Below, one piece after another: positions 1 through 10,842 of a stretch of DNA of 64,000 bases (position 1 is the first letter of the stretch; every line of letters starts with the position of its first letter). A model generated the notes under the pieces. It worked only from the letters and a program-made list of their open reading frames with translations. It did no database searches and had not been told where the DNA came from. Position numbers and translations under genes: made by a program. Source of the DNA: Sipunculus nudus (taxonomy: Eukaryota > Annelida > Sipuncula > Golfingiida > Sipunculidae); the NCBI GenBank assembly GCA_026874595.1, contig CM049307.1, positions 49,627,178-49,691,177 of the forward strand, written 5' to 3'.

Positions 1-2196
1 CAATAAGTTTTTCCCAAAAGCCTTTTAATTTTTTAATGTAATCATCTCTTAAAAAGCGTAACCGGATCAAACTTCAACGCCTTGTCTCGCTTCTCGGTTT
101 TATTTATCTATAAGAGCCTGTGCTTGCCTTGGATTTTGAAAAGACACTATGGATTTTCTTAGGTAGGCCTACTCGTTTATATCAAAGTGATGACTGAGTT
201 TGACACGATTTTAAAATGTTGTTCAACACGAAATTTTTCAAGACCAGCTTGTAGACATAAAATGCATGAGTTAATACCATCGATATGACAATTAATGACG
301 TAATCATCGTTTTTCTTGCTTCCAAATATTGCTAGGGATTTTATTTATGAGATCAGACTAAAATTATCATGTTCTTAATAGGAAATAAAATCTAACAACA
401 ATATAAAGTTTTATTTAATAACTGTCTGACTAAAATAATTCAGATATATTAATTTAACGTTTGAAATAATCAGCATGATACAATACAGAAAAATGAAAAT
501 TTTTAAGGAATGGAGTTATAAAATAGGAGAAAAAGAAACAGAGTATAAAACACCTCTCCCTCCGTTTACTGTACTGATGGGAGAAACGATAAAGAAATCT
601 GAATTAAGATTTCAATGAACTAAAAGTCAAAGACAAAGTTGCAACAATAACTAGCAGTTAATTTTGAGACTGGTCTTGGTCTCTTGACCGATTTAAGATT
701 ATCTCTATATTTTAATTATTATATAGGCTGTAACACCTTTTTAAGCTGTAACAATAATGCACCAACACAAAATGCCGAATATAATATCCATGATATCCAT
801 TGGTTCTGGTAATATACATTTTACAACACGCAGGGGTCAGTTACATAAATGCTAAGTGCCAGTTTACAGTTACAGTGCATGTTCAGGAGAAATTCCTTCT
901 GATTTATCTCTCTACATTGTGTTTTCATTTACAGCAGTGTTCATCAAAATACTGTATTACGTTCTATAAAGTTCCTGTAGAAAGGGTTGCACACTATTTA
1001 TGTAAAGTGACTTAATAATTACTGCACTAGAAATTTAGCTTTATTAATCGCTAGATATTACAGCAATTTGACAGATTATGTTATCGACTTTATGTAAAAT
1101 CTAATTAAAGGACACAGGTGCATCATGTACCTTAAACCTTTTTATATCAGCACCTCGTTGTTCTTGAAACATGATGATAAATGAAGCCACCAAACCTATT
1201 TAGTTACTGTATTAATTGTTCGGCGTTAAACTCGGGTTTCTTTTTTGCAGTTCACTACACCATAATACGGAAAAACTTATTGCCAACATTATTATATTTC
1301 ATGTTACCTCCATAATTACGATACATTTAGCAGGACAAAGAATATTTTTAATCCCATCATTTAATAACATTATTGAATTTCCTTCATGCTGGCAATTTCC
1401 CCACGCTTTTATAAAGTCTTTCTCGCGTATATTCCTGGCTTTTTGCTCTTTTAGAACGTAAGGTCCGCTAATACTTATGTCAGGACCTCTTCATATAAAA
1501 TATCCTGATATTTTTATCATCTTAAAAAATACTGAAAAAAGAGTAACTTCTAAATACAAAAAGCAGACTTAAATTAAAGTAAACACCACCGTCAATGATA
1601 CTAATATTTATACAATGTTTATGAAGTCTTCAAAAATATTTAATGTGCTTGTGTTTGTGTATGAAAGTCATTAAACTATCGGATGGAGGATTTTAGGGGA
1701 TTTTGATATTAAAATTGAAACCATAATCACCTATAAAAAATAACATCTATATATACCACTTATATAACATTCTTAACGCTAAACTCTAAAGCGTCTCAAC
1801 TGCAGGCTTGGTGGAAATTGGAAAGGCTGCCTATAGAATTATGGCATACATAGGCAGAGACCAAATTGCTTTGGCGAAAGTATGCGTTTCTTTGAGTGCT
1901 TTCAAGTTCATTATGTTGTCTGCACGGCAATCCCAAAAGAACTGTTGCAGCTTCCTTTTGCATGAACAAATTTTAGGACAATTACTTTGTTGATAACCAA
2001 AACTCCCTAAGTGACCATACGACCGCTTTTTTTATAGTTCGCACACAGCTTTCTGGCATTATATCATATGTGCTACTTAAAAGTTGTCATTTATAAAGCG
2101 CCATATATTATTCCTTATCTTCGTTAAAGTTGGAACAGTATCATTCTGGTGTTTATCACCAACGGTCTGGTAAACACGAATTTTAATGGATGCAGT
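1..2196. other. AT-rich non-coding DNA, no recognised feature
   Basis: No gene, RNA or repeat family could be supported here. Open frames are all under about 81 codons with no recognisable domain, and I saw no long similarity to the rest of the window. The stretch ends where module X begins. Confidence 0.6.
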
Positions 2197-2530
2197 CCAC
2201 TTCCTAACAAAAGCATGAAGGCGGCTGTAAAATAAATTTACAAGCGTAGCGTCTTTCTATGGGAATATAGCTGTATTGTTTGACGGACGGAGCATGTGAT
2301 CATAATCTCATGAATAGGAGTGACGGGTTGTTCTTTAATAACATTAATCCGTCATCTCCCGTGGCGTCGCTAGGGAATTCAAGTAGAGGTTTAGCTCCAA
2401 TGTCAGGATCGTGTAAAACCGAAGCAGGTCTAGCGACAAAACGTGTATACAGGATCACGCTGTGTAGATTACCAGAAGTTTGTATTTGACATACGACGTA
2501 ATGGTAAAGCAGATGGGGCTTGACTGTGTC

Positions 2531-2756
2531 CAGGGGCGTCAAAATAGGGTGATTGGATTTATATCCTCACTCTTTGGCAATGGGGGGATCGTCAATGTAA
2601 TCACTCTCTACCATTCAGAGAATATAATATAAATTATAAATGAAATATATAAATAAATAGAATTAAAGACTTTGGTTCAATTTATGAGTAAACTATGAAA
2701 TATTTTATATCTAAAAATGTTTTGAATGAACATATACATTTTTTTAACATAATTAT
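2531..2756 (+). mobile_element. hAT-like MITE, left part, in module X1
   Basis: Begins with CAGGGGCGTCAA, the same terminus as the copies at 25069 and 56583 and close to CAGGAGCGTCAAT at 21082. The AT-rich body (cagagaat, gaaatatat, cttggttca words) matches those copies. The right end is missing: at 2757 the body is interrupted by a GTCGC-rich element. The hAT assignment rests on the 8-bp target duplications of the sister copies at 21082-21427 and 35183-36454. Confidence 0.7.
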
Positions 2757-3292
2757 GGGGCTGCCCCACTTAGGCGACTCTACAGGCGACCAGGCTGTCG
2801 CCTCATGGTCGCCAGTAGTCGCCCGAAGTCGCCAAAAGACGCGTGGCTTCTTACCTGTCGCCGCTGGATTTTTAACGTTCAAAATTCTCAGGCGACAGCT
2901 TTTTTAGACGCCAGTGAGCGTTGTCTGTCTTCTAATGGTGAAAGTGCTGTCGTAGGCTGTCGCCAGGTGACGTGGGTTGCCGTTGGTCCTGTCGTGGGCT
3001 GGTGTACTTGATACAAGGCCCATCCTTGTCTCCTGCTCCTCACATAGCACAGGATTAAAGACTCGCCAAAGCGTGTCGCGGTTAGACGTAGCATGGATTC
3101 TGACGTCGTAGGTTGTCGCCAGTGTAGTCGTAAGTTGTCATAGATGTTGTCGTTGGTTGTGGTAGGTGATTGTCCTTTGTATTCGATTGTATCGCCGGTT
3201 GTCGGCAGCTTGTCGTAGCTTGTCTTTAGACAGTCGTCAAACTGTTGTCTTTGGCGTAGACCATTGTCGTAGGGCAGGTCCTGTCGACTGAT
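2757..3292 (+). mobile_element. GTCGC/GCGAC-rich dispersed element nested in the MITE
   Basis: Starts GGGGCTGCCCCACTTAGGCG and is then dominated by GTCGCC, GTCGTAG and TGTCG words over about 530 bp, in sharp contrast to the AT-rich flanks. The same start (GGGGCTGTCCCACTTAGGCG) is present at 25299 in module X2, where only about 34 bases survive. DNA transposons with repeated GCGAC/GTCGC words near their ends occur in animal genomes, but I could not place this one in a named family or find a clear terminal inverted repeat at the right side. The right boundary is approximate. Confidence 0.55.
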
Positions 3293-4244
3293 TTAAAAAT
3301 TATTTATCAAATATATCATTGCTTTTTATTTCATTAATTAAAATCATAACATTTCATTATCGACATTGTATTGGCAGTGTCTTGGCAGTGCCGCAGACCC
3401 AATAGTATATACTTGAATATCACCATAGCAATCTGAATGGAAAGCACTTTTAGAGTATTCATTGTACCTGCATTTATCTGCTTGTGTAATTGTCGAGCTT
3501 CTAAGAAACACATATCGGTTCTGTTCTAAGCAAAGAGTGCCGAAACATTTACTGCTCATTATTAAAGCCAAACAGGAAAGGAGATGGCTAAATATGTTAC
3601 AAAACAGATGGCTTTTTTCAATTTATAATGGCATCTGCACAAGTAGTATGTCTTTATTATATATTGATTTTATACCCCATTTAGACCAATGGCCATCACA
3701 CCTAAAAACGCCACAGACCTCACGGAGTCGGGATTGCTTTTTCATGGTGTTTCTTATGTCACGATATATAGCGGAAAAATACGTGTGAGATATATCAATG
3801 GGATTAGCATCTCTGATGGACGGGACGACGTCCAACTAATAAGGAAACCACAGAAGAATTGTGTGTCTAATGAGGCATGCGTGACGAATCTGAATCATTG
3901 ATACTAATCAGAAATTTATCTCATATTTAATTATATCTTTGAGTTGGACTTAAAGCAGTGGTAGCTCGCTTAATCGCTTATACACATGGTCATAAGTGTC
4001 AGCTAAGTGTCGGACATTGGACAACAGGTGTAAAAGCGGAGTAAATATTTTTGATACATAATTATGTAAATATCGTGTATTTATTATATCAATATACATC
4101 AACATGAAAATTTTGGCTCCGTTAATTCCGCCATGGAAACAAGGACTAGGGGCACTACCGCATAGATAGATTAGGTGTAATTGTATTGATTATCAAATAC
4201 ATGGCCAGAGCCATGCAATAGATTTTTCATAATTGACCTTGTTA
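3293..4244. other. Non-coding block of X1 absent from X2
   Basis: AT-rich sequence with no recognised feature. Together with the GTCGC-rich element it is missing from module X2, which rejoins X1 at about 4245. The longest open frame (3462-3788, 108 codons) has no recognisable domain and overlaps other open frames on both strands. Confidence 0.55.
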
Positions 4245-4500
4245 TGAAGTATTAATATTGCAAGTAACTTTGGCAGTGGGGCAATCTATATATTCATGGT
4301 ACAGTGAACACATCAGTTCACGGCGACATACGTTTACATTGGAAATGATGAGTCGCAGTATATGAGAAACTACCACGAGAATATAATTTTTTCTTGTCTG
4401 CCACGAAGATATGTTTTGAATCAAATATTTTCAATGAACTGTCCGGGACATAAGGGTGCAAGTTCCCCAACCCACATCTTACCTGTTACTCGATGTACAA

Positions 4501-4515
4501 CCCCCCCCCCCCCCC
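4501..4515. repeat. Poly(C) tract, 15 bp
   Basis: Uninterrupted C run. The paralogous place in X2 has a C14 run (25551-25564) in slightly different flanking sequence, so the tract is old but unstable in length. Confidence 0.95.
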
Positions 4516-4785
4516 ACAATGTATCTTTTAAGTAATAAAAACACATGGTCCATTTTGAGCAGCCATGTTTTCCAAACTGTAAATACACATTGTCCATTTA
4601 ATTACATGTGTTTAATAAAATTGAATTCCCGCTTTTTGATCATTGTTACATTTGCCCTTGCTCGGGTTTTAGAGACGTTCAAGACTCCCTATATCCCCAT
4701 CACCTTTCCACTTAAGTTTGCAAACAGAGTAATAAAAAAAAAATATTCCGGCTATAGCAGTTGTTTGTTTGGCATAAATGTTATT

Positions 4786-4912
4786 TCAGTGATTGAGTAA
4801 CCACATGATTGGTTCTCTGCTGGGACTGTTGCTTCCTGTTAAGTCTTGTAAAGGAGACAAAGGGTCGTTTCAAATCCCACATGGGTTGTCTGGGTGTTGT
4901 CATTGCAAATCA
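4786..4912 (+). repeat. Shared core element, module X1 version
   Basis: Degenerate copy of the about 120 bp core found in every X, Y and A module: a TTTCAGTGATTGAG-like start, CATGATTGG, TCTCTGCTGGGA, GGAGACAAAGGGTCGT and AATCCCACATGG. In this version the octamer (aaatgttat) and the CRE (ttaagtctt) are decayed. The matching X2 copy is at about 25855-25980. Confidence 0.7.
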
Positions 4913-4930
4913 AAGAATGGCGTTTTTTAT

Positions 4931-4944
4931 GGGGGGGGGGGGGG
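4931..4944. repeat. Poly(G) tract, 14 bp
   Basis: Uninterrupted G run. It is absent from the paralogous place in X2 (about 26005), so it arose in this copy. It lies inside the 138-codon open frame 4793-5209, which makes that frame unconvincing as a protein. Confidence 0.95.
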
Positions 4945-5017
4945 TCTTATGCTAATGCGCAATTTGGTTATAAGTGGGTCGAAAGCGCCGTTGGCGGGTG
5001 ACATAGAAATGGTGAGG

Positions 5018-5060
5018 GTCCGTCCTTCGTGCCGTCCGTCCGTCCATCCGCCCGTCCGTC
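5018..5060. repeat. CCGT-rich simple tract
   Basis: Repeated CCGTCCGT/CCATCCG words, shared with X2 at about 26088-26130. Similar CCGT/CTGT runs introduce the GACC-rich repeat at 13490 and the dimeric repeat at 62300, so these tracts recur as leaders of dispersed repeats here. Confidence 0.8.
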
Positions 5061-6326
5061 ACACATATGATGTTAACTCAATAACTCGAGTACAAGGGAA
5101 TCAGATAATGGGCACCAATGCGGTAGGTTGGAAAACATATATGGTAGTGCCACAAACAAAATTTTATTTCATTATTACACATTATTTAGATAGCGATACC
5201 AGAAACTGAATTTAATGATTGTGTTTCAGAAAATGTAATTGTTATTAGACTAAGTGAAGGAGAATACTGGGTGAATTTGTAGCGCCACAAACAAGATATA
5301 GATTATTTTTCATTTTCAATTATACATGTAATTCCCATTACATGAAACGTGCAGTCGGCCAGAATGTCTGTGATTGTTACATATTATATCTTTTTTTCTA
5401 TTACAGCTGAACCCCCTCAGGACATATTTGCAAATAAGCCAGCGCAGATCTAACAAGCTCAGACCTCCTAGGGTGACTGTGTATTGTTTTATTTTTGTAA
5501 TGTTGGGTATTAAATGGATGGTGTCTTAGCTTAATGACTGAGGAAGGCGGGACGCCGATCCTAAAAGGAAAACATGGGTGATATGGGGTTTCTCGTAAAG
5601 CATGTTTTAAATTATTTGTATATATCTGATTTTTAAATTTTATTCAGTTTATCATATGAACCAAGCTTATGTTTTAACAAGTGGGAAACCATGCCATAAA
5701 TTCAGACAGGTACAAGATTACAAACACATCTTTCCCATATTTTAATCATACTGTATATATTATGTATGAGATACCAAGGAAAAGTGCAGCAGGATAAAGA
5801 ACAGCTGGAATATTTAATGAATTTCCGCAGGCGCGATATAGATTACCAATAATAACTGTTCTTTGTTTGAATAATTTAGAGCACAAGTAACTTGGACAGT
5901 GGCCCAGATTGTATCCACAGTGTACCGGAGGCATATCAGTACATTACGATAGACAAGCACTTAAGGGGCATTAATCACTTATGGCATTGGAATGTATAGT
6001 AGAGGTTTTAATGACACATTATACGATTAAATATGATCTTGGGTGGCAAAATATGAACTGTCCTATTGTAGTTCAGTAGATGAAGACCTGAAGAGTTTCA
6101 CGTTTAAGGTCGTTCTAATATAGAAATCGAGGGCATATAAAGTCCGATCGAATTACCGCGTGGCTATGTGAGTGGGTTTTAGTTGCCCGTCCAAGGCCGG
6201 TGGTTTTCTCCGGGTTCACCGGTTTCCTCCATCCACATTGACTACAAACAGCCCTATCAGTATTTTCTACTTTTGCCTTAAATATCTCGGATCAACCAAA
6301 CCTGACTCAATCTGCCAAACTTTGTC

Positions 6327-6359
6327 GTTGCTGAGGGAGCGGTACGCTCCATAAGCAAC
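6327..6359. other. Imperfect hairpin
   Basis: Outer stem GTTGCT / AGCAAC and inner stem GGAGCG / CGCTCC around a 3-nt loop (gta), separated by a small internal mismatch. It lies within the GC-richer insertion and just outside the amplified unit. Function unknown. Confidence 0.6.
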
Positions 6360-6571
6360 GGTTACGATATGCTCAACTATTAGCTACACTACCTGATGCA
6401 ATAACCGCGGTTGCCGGTCAGGTTTGTCAACCGGTATACACACGAAATACTCGTCTACTTTCAACAGTCTCTATACTGACCTGCTGGTGTGGCCTGAGGT
6501 CAGTTATACCCCACTTTCTGCATATTTCCTCTCTTGCAGTGCTACACGAGCTTGCCACGGGCGCAGTCATG

Positions 6572-6640
6572 TTTTTTTATACGCTAAGCCAATCAGATTT
6601 TTCTACCAGTTTTGCAGATTTGTTTAAACGCAGAGCCAAT
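6572..6640 (-). promoter_or_regulatory. CCAAT-CCAAT-TATA promoter-like cluster, array unit 1
   Basis: On the minus strand, in 5' to 3' order, come two CCAAT boxes (plus-strand CCAAT at 6636-6640 and 6589-6593, inside GAGCCAATGAG and AAGCCAATCAG) and then TATAAAAAAA (6572-6581), 7 bp after the second box. This layout is typical of compact promoters such as those of histone genes, but no histone reading frame or 3' histone stem-loop follows. Regulatory activity is inferred. Confidence 0.45.
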
Positions 6641-7334
6641 GAGATTTTAGTTAACCCGGCGCAAACTGACTCGGTGTTTATCACCTTGCCAAACCTGAAG
6701 AAACCTGCTATTTCTCACACCGTGTGAGTTGAATATGTCACCAGGAGGTCGCGCGCGGTGTTCAGAGCGTAAGGGGGCAAGTGCGGGCCGAATTTTCCGG
6801 AGACCTGTGACTGGCCCGAGCGCCGATTTCACTTTCAGTCAGTCATTAACGTCAGAAATTCATTGATTAGTTGCTTACTGATAGCTATATATCAGAAAAA
6901 TTTAATTATATTTTAGTTATTTGACTTTACAATAATTCGATATACGTCCCCCTTTTAAAGAGTTTTAAACTACTCGATTAATCTAGACAGGTGCAACTGT
7001 CATTTCCATATAGAAATAAGTATATATAAACTGATCAAATTCATCCTTTTAATGTACTGCCTTTTCTCCGTAATCATTGAAGCAGTGTAATGCAACCTTT
7101 GTGGGATAATTAAAATTGATAATGTACATTTTCTCTTTTCCACCAATGCATCATTAACATATGCTATTAATTAAAAGAGATAAACTTAAGGAACTTAAGG
7201 TTTATATTTATTCGTACTTATGATATTAAAAATTCTTCGAGAATAGCTATATGTGGCCATACTTGACAGTGCCATTTTTCACACTTCAGTCTTAAAAGAG
7301 TAATCCGAAATACATCATCAAGCAGTAGTGTTTA

Positions 7335-7450
7335 ATGCAAATGTAATTTAAGTGACTGACTGTTCACATGATTGGATCTCTGTCTTTCTCTCAATGACGT
7401 CAAAAAAAGACCAAAGATCGTCTGAAATCCCACAGGGCCGTCTGAGTTAA
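7335..7450 (+). repeat. Shared core element with octamer and CRE (array unit 1)
   Basis: Octamer ATGCAAAT at 7335-7342 and full CRE palindrome TGACGTCA at 7395-7402 (60 bp start to start), followed by AAAGATCGTC and AATCCCACAGGG. The same arrangement recurs in each array unit about 1,051 bp later. It is the best-preserved copy of the core common to modules X, Y and A. Confidence 0.8.
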
Positions 7451-7620
7451 ACTATTGACGATAAAACAGCGACGGTCTCAACCGAAATACACACGAAATA
7501 CTCGTCTACTTTCAACAGTCTCTATACTGACCTGCTGGTGTGGCCTGAGGTCAGTTATACCCCACTTTCTGCATATTTCCTCTCTTGCAGTGCTACACGA
7601 GCTTGCCACGGGCGCAGTCA

Positions 7621-7691
7621 TTTTTTTTTATACGCTAAGCCAATCAGATTTTTCTACCAGTTTTGCAGATTTGTTTAAACGCAGAGCCAAT
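7621..7691 (-). promoter_or_regulatory. CCAAT-CCAAT-TATA promoter-like cluster, array unit 2
   Basis: TATA with a nine-A run (7621-7632, minus strand) and CCAAT boxes at 7640-7644 and 7687-7691. The TATA-side homopolymer is longer than in units 1, 4 and 5. Confidence 0.45.
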
Positions 7692-8671
7692 GAGATTTTA
7701 GTTAATCCGGCGCAAACTGACTCGGTGTTTATCACCTTGCCAAACCTGAAGAAACCTGCTATTTCTCACACAGTGTGAGTTGAATATGTCACCAGGAGGT
7801 CGCGCGCGGTGTTCAGAGCGTAAGGGGGCAGGTGCGGGCCGAATTTTCCGGAGACCTGTGACTGGCCCGAGCGCCGATTTCACTTTCAGTCAGTCATTAA
7901 CGTCAGAAATTCATTGATTAGTTGCTTACTGATAGCTATATATCAGAAAAATTTAATTATATTTTAGTTATTTGACTTTACAATAATTCGATATACGTCC
8001 CCCTTTTAAAGAGTTTTAAACTACTCGATTAATCTAGACAGGTGCAACTGTCATTTCCATATAGAAATAAGTATATATAAACTGATCAAATTCATCCTTT
8101 TAATGTACTGCCTTTTCTCCGTAATCATTGAAGCAGTGTAATGCAACCTTTGTGGGATAATTAAAATTGATAATGTACATTTTCTCTTTTCCACCAATGC
8201 ATCATTAACATATGCTATTAATTAAAAGAGATAAACTTAAGGAACTTAAGGTTTATATTTATTCGTACTTATGATATTAAAAATTCTTCGAGAATAGCTA
8301 TATGTGGCCATACTTGACAGTGCCATTTTTCACACTTCAGTCTTAAAAGAGTAATCCGAAATACATCATCAAGCAGTAGTGTTTAATGCAAATGTAATTT
8401 AAGTGACTGACTGTTCACATGATTGGATCTCTGTCTTTCTCTCAATGACGTCAAAAAAAGACCAAAGATCGTCTGAAATCCCACAGGGCCGTCTGAGTTA
8501 AACTATTGACGATAAAACAGCGACGGTCTCAACCGAAATACACACGAAATACTCGTCTACTTTCAACAGTCTCTATACTGACCTGCTGGTGTGGCCTGAG
8601 GTCAGTTATACCCCACTTTCTGCATATTTCCTCTCTTGCAGTGCTACACGAGCTTGCCACGGGCGCAGTCA

Positions 8672-8742
8672 TTTTTTTTTATACGCTAAGCCAATCAGAT
8701 TTTTCTACCAGTTTTGCAGATTTGTTTAAACGCAGAGCCAAT
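8672..8742 (-). promoter_or_regulatory. CCAAT-CCAAT-TATA promoter-like cluster, array unit 3
   Basis: TATA at 8672-8683 and CCAAT at 8691-8695 and 8738-8742. Same nine-base run as unit 2, which pairs these two units. Confidence 0.45.
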
Positions 8743-9724
8743 GAGATTTTAGTTAATCCGGCGCAAACTGACTCGGTGTTTATCACCTTGCCAAACCTGA
8801 AGAAACCTGCTATTTCTCACACAGTGTGAGTTGAATATGTCACCAGGAGGTCGCGCGCGGTGTTCAGAGCGTAAGGGGGCAGGTGCGGGCCGAATTTTCC
8901 GGAGACCTGTGACTGGCCCGAGCGCCGATTTCACTTTCAGTCAGTCATTAACGTCAGAAATTCATTGATTAGTTGCTTACTGATAGCTATATATCAGAAA
9001 AATTTAATTATATTTTAGTTATTTGACTTTACAATAATTCGATATACGTCCCCCTTTTAAAGAGTTTTAAACTACTCGATTAATCTAGACAGGTGCAACT
9101 GTCATTTCCATATAGAAATAAGTATATATAAACTGATCAAATTCATCCTTTTAATGTACTGCCTTTTCTCCGTAATCATTGAAGCAGTGTAATGCAACCT
9201 TTGTGGGATAATTAAAATTGATAATGTACATTTTCTCTTTTCCACCAATGCATCATTAACATATGCTATTAATTAAAAGAGATAAACTTAAGGAACTTAA
9301 GGTTTATATTTATTCGTACTTATGATATTAAAAATTCTTCGAGAATAGCTATATGTGGCCATACTTGACAGTGCCATTTTTCACACTTCAGTCTTAAAAG
9401 AGTAATCCGAAATACATCATCAAGCAGTAGTGTTTAATGCAAATGTAATTTAAGTGACTGACTGTTCACATGATTGGATCTCTGTCTTTCTCTCAATGAC
9501 GTCAAAAAAAGACCAAAGATCGTCTGAAATCCCACAGGGCCGTCTGAGTTAAACTATTGACGATAAAACAGCGACGGTCTCAACCGAAATACACACGAAA
9601 TACTCGTCTACTTTCAACAGTCTCTATACTGACCTGCTGGTGTGGCCTGAGGTCAGTTATACCCCACTTTCTGCATATTTCCTCTCTTGCAGTGCTACAC
9701 GAGCTTGCCACGGGCGCAGTCATG

Positions 9725-9792
9725 TTTTTTATACGCTAAGCCAATCAGATTTTTCTACCAGTTTTGCAGATTTGTTTAAACGCAGAGCCAAT
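9725..9792 (-). promoter_or_regulatory. CCAAT-CCAAT-TATA promoter-like cluster, array unit 4
   Basis: TATA with a six-A run at 9725-9733 and CCAAT at 9741-9745 and 9788-9792. Shares the short run with unit 5. Confidence 0.45.
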
Positions 9793-10774
9793 GAGATTTT
9801 AGTTAATCCGGCGCAAACTGACTCGGTGTTTATCACCTTGCCAAACCTGAAGAAACCTGCTATTTCTCACACAGTGTGAGTTGAATATGTCACCAGGAGG
9901 TCGCGCGCGGTGTTCAGAGCGTAAGGGGGCAGGTGCGGGCCGAATTTTCCGGAGACCTGTGACTGGCCCGAGCGCCGATTTCACTTTCAGTCAGTCATTA
10001 ACGTCAGAAATTCATTGATTAGTTGCTTACTGATAGCTATATATCAGAAAAATTTAATTATATTTTAGTTATTTGACTTTACAATAATTCGATATACGTC
10101 CCCCTTTTAAAGAGTTTTAAACTACTCGATTAATCTAGACAGGTGCAACTGTCATTTCCATATAGAAATAAGTATATATAAACTGATCAAATTCATCCTT
10201 TTAATGTACTGCCTTTTCTCCGTAATCATTGAAGCAGTGTAATGCAACCTTTGTGGGATAATTAAAATTGATAATGTACATTTTCTCTTTTCCACCAATG
10301 CATCATTAACATATGCTATTAATTAAAAGAGATAAACTTAAGGAACTTAAGGTTTATATTTATTCGTACTTATGATATTAAAAATTCTTCGAGAATAGCT
10401 ATATGTGGCCATACTTGACAGTGCCATTTTTCACACTTCAGTCTTAAAAGAGTAATCCGAAATACATCATCAAGCAGTAGTGTTTAATGCAAATGTAATT
10501 TAAGTGACTGACTGTTCACATGATTGGATCTCTGTCTTTCTCTCAATGACGTCAAAAAGGGACCAAAGATCGTCTGAAATCCCACAGGGCCGTCTGAGTT
10601 AAACTATTGACGATAAAACAGCGACGGTCTCAACCGAAATACACACGAAATACTCGTCTACTTTCAACAGTCTCTATACTGACCTGCTGGTGTGGCCTGA
10701 GGTCAGTTATACCCCACTTTCTGCATATTTCCTCTCTTGCAGTGCTACACGAGCTTGCCACGGGCGCAGTCATG

Positions 10775-10842
10775 TTTTTTATACGCTAAGCCAATCAGAT
10801 TTTTCTACCAGTTTTGCAGATTTGTGTAAACGCAGAGCCAAT
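10775..10842 (-). promoter_or_regulatory. CCAAT-CCAAT-TATA promoter-like cluster, array unit 5
   Basis: TATA at 10775-10783 and CCAAT at 10791-10795 and 10838-10842. A single T-to-G change between the boxes (10826) distinguishes this unit. Confidence 0.45.

Larger units (their letters stand above)
6128..6862 (+). mobile_element. GC-richer insertion in module X1 that seeds the tandem array
   Basis: Module X2 runs directly from the equivalent of 6127 to about 6863, so this block was probably inserted (or lost from X2). It is richer in GC and CpG than its surroundings. At 6198-6231 it holds a GTGGTTTTCTCCGGGTTCAC / CGGTTTCCTCC word that resembles a sequence I recall as common in marine invertebrate dispersed repeats; that link is from memory and uncertain. 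It also contains a hairpin (6327-6359) and, in its second half, the promoter-like cluster amplified in the array. No target duplication or transposase was found. Confidence 0.5.
2197..7030 (+). repeat. Module X, copy 1 (long direct duplication; partner at 24742-27510)
   Basis: From about 2197 the sequence runs collinear with 24742 onward. Over the first comparable 210 bases (2280-2489 against 24818-25027) I count about 24 differences, roughly 89% identity. Both copies contain a hAT-like MITE, the start of a GTCGC-rich element, the shared core (about 4786-4912 and 25855-25980), a CCGT-rich tract and a tail near 6870-7030 that matches 27160-27510. This copy has two blocks missing from the other: about 2791-4244, and a GC-richer block about 6128-6862. 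A 69-codon frame is open in both copies, but roughly two thirds of the changed codons are non-synonymous, so it does not look like a conserved protein. Edges are approximate. Confidence 0.8.

Noticed and set aside
2280-2489. 69-codon frame open in both X1 and X2
   Set aside because: About twice as many non-synonymous as synonymous codon changes, no domain, and an overlapping antisense frame is open too.
4793-5209. 138-codon open frame, longest in the window
   Set aside because: It crosses a G14 tract and a CCGT simple repeat, is not open in the paralogous X2 copy, and has no recognisable domain.
7455-7778. 107-codon plus-strand frame repeated in array units, with a CTCTCTTGCAG acceptor-like and GTGAGT donor-like signal
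   Set aside because: Identical frames are expected in near-identical units, intron phases at the two ends differ, no domain was recognised, and the same DNA looks like a promoter on the other strand.
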